From Coccinella septempunctata (lineage: Eukaryota; Arthropoda; Insecta; Coleoptera; Coccinellidae), in the NCBI RefSeq assembly GCF_907165205.1, contig NC_058196.1, positions 7,234,501 through 7,298,500 on the forward strand: a stretch of DNA of 64,000 nucleotides, read 5' to 3'. This document shows, one piece after another, positions 34,807 through 45,100 of this stretch. Each line of letters begins with the position of its first letter. Position 1 is the first letter of the stretch. A model generated the notes under the pieces. That model saw nothing but the letters and a program-made list of their open reading frames with translations, did no database searches and was not told the origin of the DNA. The translations under genes were made by a program, and so were the position numbers.

Positions 34807-35266
34807 GGAGGAAAGAATGGATGAGATTGAACAAGCAAGTAGGAACAGGAACATTATACTGACTAATGTGCCTACACAAGAATCGGAAAATACAAAAGAA
34901 CTGGTGCGAAAGATAGTTCAAACTGTACATGTTGACTTAGGTGGAGAGGAATTTGTGTCAGCACGTATTTCTAAAAAACCAAATGCACCAATCCTGGTCA
35001 AGTTGAAAACTGAAGATACTAGAAGGAAAATACTGGAGAAGCGTAAAGCATACGGAACACTGAAGATGAATGACTGTGGTTTTCAGCAGGAAAACATCGT
35101 TTATTTCAATGAAGATCTATCACGGTATAAACAAGAGTTATACGCCAAAGCCACGAATTTCAAGAAGGAATATCTATATGCTTATGTATGGGTGAAAGAC
35201 GGGAAAATATTCATCAGGAAAACCGAAGCAGCAAGACCACTTCATATTAGATCTGAAAAGATCTAG
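34807..35266 (+). pseudogene. LINE ORF1, 3' part
   Basis: C-terminal half of the ORF1 interrupted by the solo LTR. It begins with the second GGAGG, then MDEIEQASRNRNIILTNVP. The middle resembles the RRM-like and C-terminal nucleic-acid-binding region of LINE ORF1 proteins (RNIILTNVP, APILVKLKTEDTRRKILEKR, VYFNEDLS). The frame is open to the stop at 35264-35266. ORF2 starts 61 bp downstream. Confidence 0.8.
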
Positions 35267-35327
35267 AACACCTAGATCAATAACATTTTAGATGTAGTTA
35301 ATGGTTTGATTTACAGCTTTTTCAGTT

Positions 35328-35610
35328 ATGGAAAGTTACATAAACAATTTCAAGGTGCCTAGAATAAAAGATAAGATTGTATCTTCCAAGGAATTTTGTG
35401 AGGTTGTGAGTAATGATAGTTCAAATTGTTTCACATTGTTTCATAATAATATTAGAAGTGTGAGTAAGAATATTGATGAATTCAGGGTTTTCATTGATGG
35501 GTGTTTGGGGAAGTTGGATTGTTTAATATTAACAGAAACTTTTAAAATTTATGATAAGAATCTATTTAATTTACAAGGTCACACATCAGTTTATAATATG
35601 GGGGATCTTG
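35328..35610 (+). pseudogene. LINE ORF2 start (endonuclease N terminus), truncated
   Basis: Start of an ORF2 with the first part of an apurinic-like (exonuclease/endonuclease/phosphatase) endonuclease: LFHNNIRSVSKNIDEFRVFI and LDCLILTET, the latter with the metal-binding Glu. The frame is cut at about 35607-35625 by the 3' end of PLE-1. The rest of ORF2 (remaining endonuclease and RT) is not found on the far side of the PLE, so it was lost or lies elsewhere. Confidence 0.8.
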
Positions 35611-35619
35611 AAAAAATGA

Positions 35620-36030
35620 AAAAGACGAAATTTTCGTGTCTGCTCCAAATTCTCTATTAAAAATTGCTACATATGTTTCGGCCCTTACAAAATTAGGGCC
35701 ATCTTCAGGCATCTGCAGACAAATACAAAGATGTATGAAAACAGTAATAAAATAAAAGACAGCAACAGAAAAGTACATGGAAAGAGAAAACAACTGTACA
35801 AAGACAAAAAAGTAAATCAACAAATATTGAGAGTCGAATTGTTAACTTAAGCAAAATGACTTACATGTTCAAAATTATAACCGAAATTATTGGTCAAGAA
35901 AAGATGAAAGTAAATATGTCAAATTATCAGGATCAACAAAGGCGAACAGAAATAGCAGAAAGAAGAAACCACAGAAAAACACAGAAATGACTGAGTTTCT
36001 GTTGAGGGGCGTATATCGGGTTGTGTGAAG
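35620..36030 (-). mobile_element. Terminal repeat (pLTR) of PLE-1
   Basis: Non-coding segment shared with 43303-43696 and, inverted, with 45099-45526. It forms the 3' end of the minus-strand Penelope-like element PLE-1. It contains the ribozyme-like motif at 35665-35711 and ends in a palindromic ACGAAAATTTCGT. Such pseudo-LTRs are a known feature of PLEs. Confidence 0.8.
35665..35711 (-). ncRNA. Hammerhead-ribozyme-like motif, copy 1
   Basis: On the minus strand: a 3-bp stem I (TGC with GCA), core CTGAAGA, a 6-bp stem II (GGCCCT with AGGGCC), core GAAAC, a short palindromic stem III (ACATATGT) and a cleavage-site TA before GCA. This is the order of a type I hammerhead. One extra U lies between the first core block and stem II, so activity is not certain. 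PLEs are known to carry minimal hammerheads in their pLTRs. Confidence 0.65.
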
Positions 36031-36169
36031 TATCAAAATTGGGAGAAAAGGGGGAAGAACGGAATCGGAGTCATCGCGATGGAAGAAAGCCGAGCAAATG
36101 CGGACAAATAAGCAGGGAACTCTTGCTGGGTGTTCAGAAGTTTAGTTGGGGTTTCTTCATAAACTTTTT

Positions 36170-36725
36170 AGGGTTTTCACTCCCAGAATCCTCCCAAAAT
36201 AAATTTAGTTGGGGTGTTGTGTTTTGCCTTTGTGATATGTATCTTCTCCAATGAGTCACATAACCTTCTGTTTCGAGGTAGAGACAGGATGCAGGGCTCC
36301 AACGAAGGAACGTGGCCGGAGTTCGGGAGGATGTGCTCCGCGAAAGTGGACTTGTTGGGGTTGTTGGTCCTAATGGCTCTGAAGTGTTCATCGATCCTTG
36401 TTTTGATGCTTCTAAAGGATCGACCTATGTAGAAACTACCACAAGAACATTCCAGCCGATAGACTCCCATTCTCTAGACCGGGTCGACCTTATCCTCACC
36501 TCTGGAGAGGGTTGCTCTAAGGGAGTTTTCAACTTTGAAGGATATCTGAATGTTGAACTGTTTTAGGTATTTTTGGATTCTCTCAGAAACCCCAGGAACA
36601 TAAGGGATGCTCTTGAAAATAATGTTTTCATCTGATATAGGGGTTAAATGGGTGTTATGTCTAATCATGATCTTATGGGAAATCCTGCGAAAAGTGTTCT
36701 GGACCAAGTTCATAGGGAAGCCATT
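36170..36725 (-). pseudogene. PLE-1 RT C terminus and GIY-YIG endonuclease
   Basis: C-terminal part of a Penelope-like element polyprotein on the minus strand. Upper part: end of RT (NGFPMNLVQNTFRRISHKI and PYVPGVSERIQKYLKQFN). Lower part, 36470-36177: a GIY-YIG endonuclease with GVYRLECSCGSFYIGRS, KTRIDEHFRAI and FAEHIL, with the conserved Tyr, Arg, His and Glu in place. The last codons differ from PLE-3 because of a small insertion near 36140-36200 that repeats TTTAGTTGGGG. The two parts are in different phases. The RT half is separated from the rest by the DNA element at 36726-38253. Confidence 0.88.
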
Positions 36726-38253
36726 CCCAGTCAACCAGAAATGTAACAGTAAGTCGCAGGGAGTACCCAAAAATATCTCATTGAAGCGCTTCTTTGAGAA
36801 GTTTCATGGATGTACTTAAGATTTCACATTGTGGACATTAACGTCCGCATATTGTTAAGTTTGCGAATTCCTCAACTTTAGATCCCTAGTGGTTGCATGT
36901 AACATCATATCGAGATGTTCCGATGAAGTGAACATAGCTACTATTATGCGACTTCTCTCTGTTGATATTTTTGAAATATTGAATCTGTTATATTTTTAGA
37001 ACATGAAATGATGTGTTGTGAATAAATTTCGATGAACTCTACCCAGCGACTTCTCTAAGAAAAACTTTCAGTAACTGTCTGAAATGTTCTATTTATCAGC
37101 ACGTGGTCTCGAGGTTAACTCGTAACCTAAATCCCGCTATGCAAAACGTGGTGTGACGTGTTTCGTTCTGTGACTGCGTTGTGTTGAGAGAATGAACAAA
37201 CAAAATCTTTATGAATGAATTTTAAGAATAATTTTCTTAACCGAGCTGTTCTATTATTAAATTTCGTTTTAGTTAAGTGTTACTTGACGTTGATTGATTA
37301 ATTAACGTGCAGTAAAAGGTGAGTAGTTATATAACCTATTGAAATAATGACTACATCATGATCACTTCTTGGCCCTCTTATCCTCCCGATTTTTGCACCT
37401 TTGTAACGTTCAACTTTCAACATACCTCCATATGAATTTAGGTGATAAGTAACATTCACAACCTTCAAAATCAAACTTGGAAATGATTTGAATCATCGAG
37501 AGGACTTCAAATTATTATTTTAGATACTGTGCTGGAAAAAATCACCTCCTACTGTTGTTAGATTTTTCATGACACTCAATTTATTACTATCAATACAGCT
37601 CTGATTTTTTCTTCTTCAGCTGGACCATGCCGTTCCTGAAGTGGAATGAAGATTTATAACAAGATATATGTTCTTTATTTTATATATTTGGATTTGTATG
37701 AAACATATTAATCTTGAATAAAAAGATATCAGTAATTCATAAAGTTGTTCAATTTCCCTTTTGAGGATGAGAGCAGAATGCGAAATATATTTTTCGCATT
37801 CTTTTTTTTTCTGAAATTGAGTTTACGCGTATATAAAATTTTGATTCATTTTCAGGCAGTTCTTACTGTTAGTTCAATTTCAGAAAAATTGTAGCTTGGG
37901 TCACTTTTCCTTGGAACGCCTCGAATATAGAGTGCAAATTGATTGCCACGATGGTAATTATCAAATTGAACATGAATATAACTTCAATAGAGGATACACT
38001 TTGGTGGTTTATTCTGTCAAAATAATCGTTCCAAAAACCTCCAAAATGAGAAGTCGCAAAGTTGCTGTCTAGGGTGCTTTTTTTACACCTACTATGTGAT
38101 GTACTGGGTAATTACCCGCGATATGCGATGTTGCGGACATTAAGCACTCTCCAGTAAGTACTGGTGGCCTTCTTTTAAATCAACATTGTGAAGTCGCATT
38201 TCCACAGTGGTAATTCCCAACAACTTCCCTGTGACTGAAACTGGTTGACTGGG
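36726..38253. mobile_element. 1.53-kb non-autonomous DNA element with TIRs
   Basis: Inserted in PLE-1. It starts CCCAGTCAACCAG and ends CTGGTTGACTGGG, a perfect 13-bp terminal inverted repeat, and the similarity continues imperfectly inward (AGTCGCAGGGAGT on the left, ACTTCCCTGTGACT on the right). PLE-2 carries the empty site: its text reads straight from CATAGGGAAGCCATT into GTTGTGTGC. The duplicated target appears to be just TT. No transposase or other ORF is visible. The superfamily is not identified; the TIR start and 2-bp duplication do not clearly match one I know. Confidence 0.85.
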
Positions 38254-39706
38254 TTGTTGTGTGCTATTTGTAGTATAATGTTGTATTCCGTTTCGTAATA
38301 TTCAGCGGTCAATGGAGTTGTCAACAGTCTATAGAAGAAGGAACAGAAGGCGACAAGCTTGTACTGGAGTGGATGAATTGTTGAGAAAGGGATCACATGA
38401 TCAGTTGTTGTGGGCTTCCTGTAGATAGAGAATTCGATCTTATCATCTCTCGAGCGCAAAAGCAAGTCTAGAAACGGAAGGGTTCCATTTGTCTGTGCTT
38501 CAACGGTGAAGGTGATTCTAGGATGCAGTGTGTTGATGAAATCTAGGAACATATCGAGGTCAGATTGATATCCCAGAAAGATGCAAAAAATGTCGTCCAC
38601 ATAGCGTCTCCAAAATAGAATGTGATTTTTGAACAAGTTATTGTCCTTGAGTTTATTTTCAAGATATTTAAGAAGACACTCTGCAAGCAATGGCGCCAGG
38701 GTAGATCCCATACTTAGGCCGTTTTTTTTTGGATGTAAAATCGGTTGTTGAATTTGAAAAAGTTCTGCTCCAGGCAAACTTTTAGTAAAGCTGAGAGAGA
38801 AGACCCAACATCGTCGCTAAGATCGGAAAAGGCCAAAAGTTGGTTGATTAATTCAGCGGCTTCAACCGGTGGAGTAGATGGGTATAAGTTGACTATATCG
38901 AAGGAGACCATGGTTGCTCCCTCGGGAAATTTGAGGTCTTTGATCTGATGTACCAGTTCTGAAGAATTTTTGATAGAGAATTCTGATCTGTAATCTAAAT
39001 GGCGTTGAAAAACATCACCGAGGAAGGAAGACAAGCCGTGGGCAGAGGTGCCAACAAAGGAAACGATTGGGCGAACGGGTATGCCTGGTTTGTGGATCTT
39101 TGGCAAACTATATAACAGAGGAGTGACCGGTACAGACGAGATAAGCCAATCTATTTTAAAATTGAAAAGCTGCAAAATATCTTTATTTTGTTTGATGGTA
39201 GAATTTACCTTCTTAAGAAAACCAGGTATGAGATCTTTCGGGGTTCTGTCGAAATCTGTTGAATTTAGGAAGTCTTCAGTTTTGCAAATGTAATCAGACA
39301 TTCTCATGATCACGGTGCAGTTGCCCTTGTAAGCTTTGGTGACCAAGAGATTGTTTACGTTGATTTTGTTCAACAATGATTTTATGACAGAGGAAGAACT
39401 CCCAAATTTTGTAGTTTGATGTCTTAAGAAGGATTTGATGATGTTAGTTGTTTCTAATGTTATGGTGGCAAAATTTTCTAATCTGCACCGATTAAAAATG
39501 TTTTCAATATGTGAGGTGAACGAGTCTAAAAGTACAGAAGAAGGCTTGAGAGGTGCAGAACATTTAAGGCCCTGGTTAAGAAGATCTTGTTCGGCAGATG
39601 ATAGTGAAACGTCGGTCATGTTTAATGTTCTTGGGTGAAATTTAAACGTCGAATATACTGTTTGGGTTGGTTGTTCAGGAATATTATGAGATCTCAAGTA
39701 GTTCAA
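38254..39706 (-). pseudogene. PLE-1 reverse transcriptase (N-terminal and core)
   Basis: Penelope-like reverse transcriptase, minus strand. In order: N-terminal region (YLRSHNIPEQPTQT); PKIHKPGIPVRPIVSF; motif A FDIVNLYPSTPP; motif B GLSMGSTLAPLLAE; catalytic motif YVDDIFCIF; then FLDLLLRSRDDKIEFSIYRK. The frame shifts at about 38720 in a T run (10 Ts where PLE-2 has 7), which splits the protein just before motif B. The RT is cut at 38254 by the DNA element. The start lies downstream of a 32-bp palindrome (39720-39751) that disrupts the N terminus relative to PLE-3. Confidence 0.9.
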
Positions 39707-40018
39707 TTGAACTACAATTGAAGCTATCCAAGAAATTTCTTGGATAGCTTCTCAAAGCGTTTCTCACCCTCCAACTCCATCCTTTCCCGAGTCCTTCTCT
39801 CCAGGCAATCCCATATAGCTGGATGTAAGTTCCATATGTAATTTCCATATGTCGAGGAAAATTGCTTCTCTGAGTCTAAACTTGTGTCGGAGTTCTGGTT
39901 TTATCCAAAACCTAATAGCAAACCTCTGTGTTGACTTAGCTGCTCTTGAGGTGTTCCCAATTTTAACCTTGGCGAATTTCGGTTGTAGACTCTCTCTTAG
40001 ACATGAAGACAAAAACCA
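39707..40018 (-). mobile_element. PLE-1 5' region
   Basis: Matches PLE-3 at about 54995-55280 in reverse orientation. It contains an upstream reading frame (CLRESLQPKFAKVKIGNTSR) shared with PLE-3. The element is truncated at the (TAA)n microsatellite at 40018. Confidence 0.8.
39720..39751. repeat. Perfect 32-bp palindrome in PLE-1
   Basis: GAAGCTATCCAAGAAA is followed immediately by its reverse complement. PLE-3 has only the single arm (near 55266), so this is a local inverted duplication acquired by PLE-1. It breaks the RT reading frame. Confidence 0.9.
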
Positions 40019-40047
40019 TATAATAATAATAATAATAATAATAATAA
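40018..40047. repeat. (TAA)n microsatellite at R4/Dong junction
   Basis: About ten TAA units between the 5' end of PLE-1 (minus) and the 5' end of the R4/Dong-type copy C1 (plus). A short CGACTTGA triplication follows. Confidence 0.95.
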
Positions 40048-40062
40048 CGACTTGAACGACTT

Positions 40063-41751
40063 GACGACTTGAAACTCTTCGCATCTACCAAAAAACAAAT
40101 GCAATTGATGCTGAAAATGGTGGAAGGATTCTCGGAAGACATCAAAATGAAGTTTGGACTAGAAAAATGTCGACTGCTAAACATAACGAGAGGAAAAATA
40201 GAAGATGGTACGTTCAAACTCAGGGAAGGTGCAGAAATTGAAGCATTAAAGGAAGCAGACACATACAAGTATCTAGGCATAAAACAGGCAAGAAAAATCA
40301 ATCAGACCCAGATGAAGAAAGAATTAACGGAGGAGTTCACCCGAAGATTGAGGAGGATTATGAAAACTGGTCTTAACAGCAAGAATCTGATAAAAGCGAT
40401 TAACACCTACGCTTGCTCGGCGCTGATCTATTCATTTGGTATTATCTCTTGGACGACCACCGATTTAGCAGCTTTACAGAGAAATATAAGGACGATGCTG
40501 ACTAAACACAATAAACATCACCCCAAAAGCTCAATAGAACGGACAGAGCTGCCACGACATCTTGGGGGTAGAGGAATTGTTGATTTTTCCAACCGTATGT
40601 CCCAGGAAATTGAGGGACTTCGAAAATATTTCTTGAGCAAGGCAGCTTCGTCAGAACTCCATCGAGTAGTTTGTGTTGCTGATAGTTCTACACCATTAAA
40701 GCTACAACAGGATCACTTGGAAACCGTCGAACACTCTGCAGAAAGTAAAATGCAGAAACTGATTGGCAAACCTTTGCATGGGAGGCACCAGAACGAGGTC
40801 AACCATGATTACGTCGACATATCTGCGTCGAACTACTGGTTGACTTCCGGAAGGTTGTTTCCTGAGACAGAGGGCTTCATGCTCGCCATCCAGGATCAGG
40901 TGATTCCAACAAGAAATTACATGAAGTACATCGCCAAGGATGCCTCAGTGGCGGACGATAGCTGTCGTTATGGCTGTGCGACACATGAAACTATCCAGCA
41001 CATCACCGGGTGATGTCAGAAGTTCGCGGGCACGGAGTACAAAAATAGACATGATGCTGTTGCCAAGATTCTTCACCAAGAATTGGCACTAAAACACAAA
41101 CTTCTAACTTCGAAAAAGGTTCCTTATTACAATTACCATCCGGATGCTGTGCTGGAAAACGAACATCACAAGCTCTACTGGGATCGCACGGTTCTCACAG
41201 ACCGGAAAATAACACACAATAGACCAGACCTCATATTGCTCAATAAGGATGAGGACAGAGCACTATTCATCGACGTGGCAATTCCAAATAATAACAATCT
41301 TCTAGATAGGCACACTGAAAAAATTTCAAAATACAGAGATCTCGAGGAACAAACCAGAAGACAGTGGAAGCTGAAAGATATCAAGACCATCCCTATTGTC
41401 ATTTCATCTACAGGCCTGATACCGAAGAAACTACTGGAGAACTTGAGGAAACTTCAGTTGGACGAAAATATCTATAGAATCATGCAGAAGGCGGTACTGC
41501 TCGGAACGGCGAGAACTGTACGAAAGTACATGGGGAATGCAGAGGAACACCGCCTGCTCCGACGAGAAGTGCGGGTGGAGCAGGAATCCAATCTACAGCA
41601 GGGAGGCGAGGAGCGACACGGACCCGACCACCACCACGAGCCCGAAAACCTGGAAAGGGCTCCAACAGAGCTTTATCCTTTTGATATCTGAGATATCTGG
41701 GATAAGTGAATTTTCCTCTGGAGAGGAGTGTGAAAGCCGCAAGGCTGAAGT
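40063..41751 (+). pseudogene. R4/Dong-type element copy C1, 5'-truncated
   Basis: Starts just after the catalytic YMDD position of RT (LKLFASTKKQMQLM) and runs to the 3' end. Contents: RT thumb and linker (KFGLEKCRLLNI, SFGIISWTTTDLAAL, LPRHLGGRGIVDFSNRM, FPETEGFMLAIQDQV); a Cys/His finger (CRYGCATHETIQH); and a restriction-like endonuclease (KLYWDRTVLTDRK, NRPDLILL, ALFIDVAIP, EKISKYRDLEEQ). One nonsense change, TGA at 41011-41013 where C2 has GGA, interrupts the finger; otherwise the frame is open to 41691. The 3' UTR ends AAGGCTGAAGTCA directly at (TAA)n. Confidence 0.9.
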
Positions 41752-41777
41752 CATAATAATAATAATATTATTATTAC
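41752..41777. repeat. (TAA)n microsatellite between C1 and C2
   Basis: TAA/TTA repeats lie exactly between the 3' end of C1 and the 5' truncation point of C2. Confidence 0.9.
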
Positions 41778-43302
41778 TACAAAAAGCATTCGATTCTATA
41801 CCCCACGAATGGCTCTTGACGATCTTGAAGATTTACAAGGTGGATCCCAATATTGTTAAGTTCCTAAAAAACGCCATGTCAACCTGGCGTACTAGTCTTC
41901 AAATGAAAGCAGGATATTGCTCCATTACAACAGGACCTATCCCAATAAGACGCGGAATTTTCCAAGGAGACTCGCTGAGCCCTCTGTGGTTCTGCATGGC
42001 CCTGAATCCCTAGTCTCATAGATTGAATTCTACGGACTACGGATTTTTCATCAAAAGCGGCAGTAGAACTATGATGAAACTGAATCATCTACTTTACATG
42101 GACGATTTGAAACTCTTCGCATCTACCAAAAAACAAATGCAACAGATGCTGAAAATTTTGTGAGGATTCTCGGAAGACATCAAAATGAAGTTTGGATTAG
42201 AAAAATGTCGACTGCTCAACATAACGAGAGGAAAAATAGAAGATGGTACGTTCAAACTCAAGGAAGGTGCAGAAATTGAAGCATTGAAGGAAGGAGACAC
42301 ATACAAGTATCTAGGCATAAAACAGGCAAGAAAAATCAATCAGACCCAGATGAACAAAGAATTAACGGAGGAGTTCACCCGAAGATTGAGAAGGATAATG
42401 AGAACTGGTCTTAACAGCAAGAATCTCATAAAAGCGATTAACACCTACGCTTGCTCGGCGCTGAGCTATTCATTCGGTATCATCTCTTGGACGACCACCG
42501 ATTTAGCAGCACTACAGAGAAAAATAAGGACGATGCTGACTAAACACAATAAACATCACCCCAAAAGCTCAATAGAACGGACAGAGCTGCCACGTCATCT
42601 TGGGGGTAGAGGAATTGTTGATTTGTCCAACCGTATGTCCCAGGAAATTGAAGGACTTCGAAAATATTTCTTGAGCAAGGCAGCTTCGTCAGAACTCCAT
42701 CGAGTAGTTTGTGTTGCTGATACTTCCACACCGTTAAAGCTACACCAGGATCACTTGGAAACCGTCGAACATTCTGCAGAAAGTAAAATGCAGAAACTGA
42801 TTGGCAAACCTTTGCATGGGAGGCACCAGAATGAGGTCAACCATAATTACGTCGACATATCTGCGTCGAACTATTGGTTGACTTCCGGAAGGTTGTTTCC
42901 TGAGACAGAGGGCTTCATGCTCGCCATCCAGGATCAGGTGATTCCAACAAGAAATTACATGAAGTTCATCGCCAAGGATGCCTCAGTGGCTGACGATAGC
43001 TGTCGTTATGGCTGTGCGACACATGAAACTATCCAGCACATCACCGGGGGATGTCAGAAGTTCGCGGGCACGGAGTACAAAAATAGACATGATGCCGTTG
43101 CCAAGATTCTTCACCAAGAATTGGCACTAAAATACCAACTCCTAAGTTTGAAAAAGGTTCCTTATTACAATTACCATCCAGATGCTGTGCTGGAAAACGA
43201 ACATCACAAGCTCTACTGGGATCGCACTGTTCTCACAGACCGGAAAATAACCCACAATAGACCAGACCTCATATTGCTCAATAAGGATGAGGACACAGCA
43301 CT
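41778..43302 (+). pseudogene. R4/Dong-type element copy C2, interrupted
   Basis: Begins in the RT palm (YKKAFDSIPHEWLL), continues with GIFQGDSLSPLWFCMALNP, the catalytic YMDD near 42097-42108, and the same downstream domains as C1. In-frame stops occur at 42011-42013 (TAG) and about 42161 (TGA). From 42185 the frame is open through the Cys/His finger (CRYGCATHETIQHITGGC) into the endonuclease (NRPDLILL). It is cut at 43302, within the endonuclease (after the codons for Asp-Thr-Ala-Leu), by the PLE pair. The missing 3' end is not found after the PLE at 57275. Confidence 0.9.
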
Positions 43303-43696
43303 ATTTTCGTGTCTGCTCCAAATTCTTTATTAAAAGTTGCTACATATGTTTCAACCCTTACAAAATTAGGGCCATCTTCAGGCATCTGCAGCCAAATACA
43401 AAGATGTATGAAAACAGTAATAAAATAAAAGACAGCAACAGAAAAGTACATGGAAAGAGAAAACAACAGTACAAAGACAAAACAGTAAATCAACAAATAT
43501 TGAGAGTCGAATTGTAAACTTAATCAAAATGACTTACATGTTCAAAATTATAACCGAAATTATTCGTCAAGAAAAGATGAAAGTAAATATGTCAAATTAT
43601 CAGGATCAACAAAGGCGAACAGAAATAGCAGAAAGAAGCGCAGAAACCACAGAAAAACACAGAAATGACTGAGTTTCTGTTGAGTGGCGAATATCG
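43303..43696 (-). mobile_element. Terminal repeat (pLTR) of PLE-2
   Basis: Closely related to the pLTR at 35620-36030 in the same orientation and an inverted repeat of 45099-45495. It forms the 3' end of PLE-2 and carries the second ribozyme-like motif. Confidence 0.85.
43338..43384 (-). ncRNA. Hammerhead-ribozyme-like motif, copy 2
   Basis: Same architecture as copy 1. Stem II differs: the right arm is AGGGTT instead of AGGGCC, which still pairs through two G-U wobbles. Core CTGAAGA and GAAAC and the TA before GCA are kept. Confidence 0.6.
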
Positions 43697-45100
43697 GGTT
43701 GTGTGAAGTATCAAAATTGGGAGAAAATGGGGAAGAACGGAATCGGAGTCATCGCGATGGAAGAAAGCCGAGCAAATGCGGACAAATGAGCATTTCAGGG
43801 AACTCTTGCTGGGTGTTCAGAAGTTTAGTTGGGGTGTTGTGTTTTGCCTTTGGGATATGTATCTTCTCCAATGAGTCACATAAACTTCTGTTTCGAGGTA
43901 GAGACAGGAACGTGGCCGGAGTTGGAGAGGATGTGCTCCGCGAAAGTGGACTTGTTGGGGTTGTTGGTCCTAATGGCTCTGAAGTGTTCATCGATCCTTG
44001 TTTTGATGCTTCTAAAGGATCAGCCTATGTAGAAACTACCACAAGAACATTCCAGCCGATAGACTTCCATTCTCTCGACCGTTTCGACCTTATCCTTACC
44101 TCTGGAGAGGATTGCTCTAAGGGAGTTTTCAACTTTGAAGCATATCTGAATGTTGAACTGTTTTAGGTATTTTTGAATTCTCTCAGAAAACCCATGAACA
44201 TAAGGGATGCTCTTGAAAATAATGTTTTCATCTCATATAGGGGTTAAATGGGTGTTATGTCTAATCATGATCTTATGGGAAATCCTGCGAAAAGTGTTCT
44301 GCACCAAGTTCATAGGGAAGCCATTGTTGTGTGCTATTTGTAGTATAATGTTGTATTCCGTTTTGTAATCTTCAGCGGACAATGGAGTTGTCAACAGTCT
44401 ATAGAAGAAGGAACGGAAGGCGGAAAGCTTGTACTGGAGTGGATGATTTGATGAGAAAGGGATCACATGATCAGTTGTTGTGGGCTTCCTGTAGATAGAC
44501 AATTCGATTTTATCATCTCTCGAGCGCAAAAGCAAGTCTAGAAAAGGAAGGGTTCCATTTGTCTGTGCTTCAACGGTGAATGTGATTCTAGGATGCAGTG
44601 TGTTAATGAAATCTAGGAACATATCGAGGTCAGATTGATCTCCCAGAAAGATGCAAAAAATGTCGTCCACATAGCGTCTCCAAAATAGAATGTGTTTTTT
44701 GAACAAGTTAGTGTCCTTGAGTTTATATTCAAGATATTTAAGAAAACACTCTGCAAGCAATGGCGCCAGGGGAGATCCCATACTTAGGCCGTTTTTTTGG
44801 ATGTAAAATCGGTTGTTGAATTTGAAAAAGTTCTGCTCCAGGCAAACTTTTAGTAAAGCTGAGAGAGAAGACACAACATCGTCGCTAAGATCGGAAAAGG
44901 CCAAAAGTTGGTTGATTAATTCAGCGACTTCAACCGGTGGAGTAGATGGGTATAAGTTGACTATATCGAAGGAGACCATGGTTGCTCCCTCGGAAAATTT
45001 GAGGTCTTTGATCTGATGTACCAGTTCTGAAGAATTTTTGATAGAGAATTCTGATCTGTAATCTAAATGGCGTTGAAAAACATCACAGAGGAAGGAAGAT
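43697..45100 (-). pseudogene. PLE-2 RT and GIY-YIG, truncated
   Basis: Minus-strand PLE copy lacking the N-terminal third. It starts at the RT position SFLCDVFQRHLDYRSEF (about 45095), directly joined to the inverted pLTR of PLE-3. Motif A (FDIVNLYPSTPP), motif B (GLSMGSPLAPLLAE), catalytic YVDD and FLDLLLRSRDD are in one open frame. A stop (TGA for the serine of ISDENIIF, about 44232) ends the RT frame. The GIY-YIG domain follows in degraded form between 44160 and 43790, with a small deletion (about 18 bp relative to PLE-1) near 43910. It supplies the empty site for the DNA element in PLE-1. Confidence 0.88.

Noticed and set aside
37140..38100. Host-gene-like sequence inside the 1.53-kb TIR element
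   Set aside because: No open frame longer than about 60 codons and no motif. A captured gene fragment is possible but unsupported.
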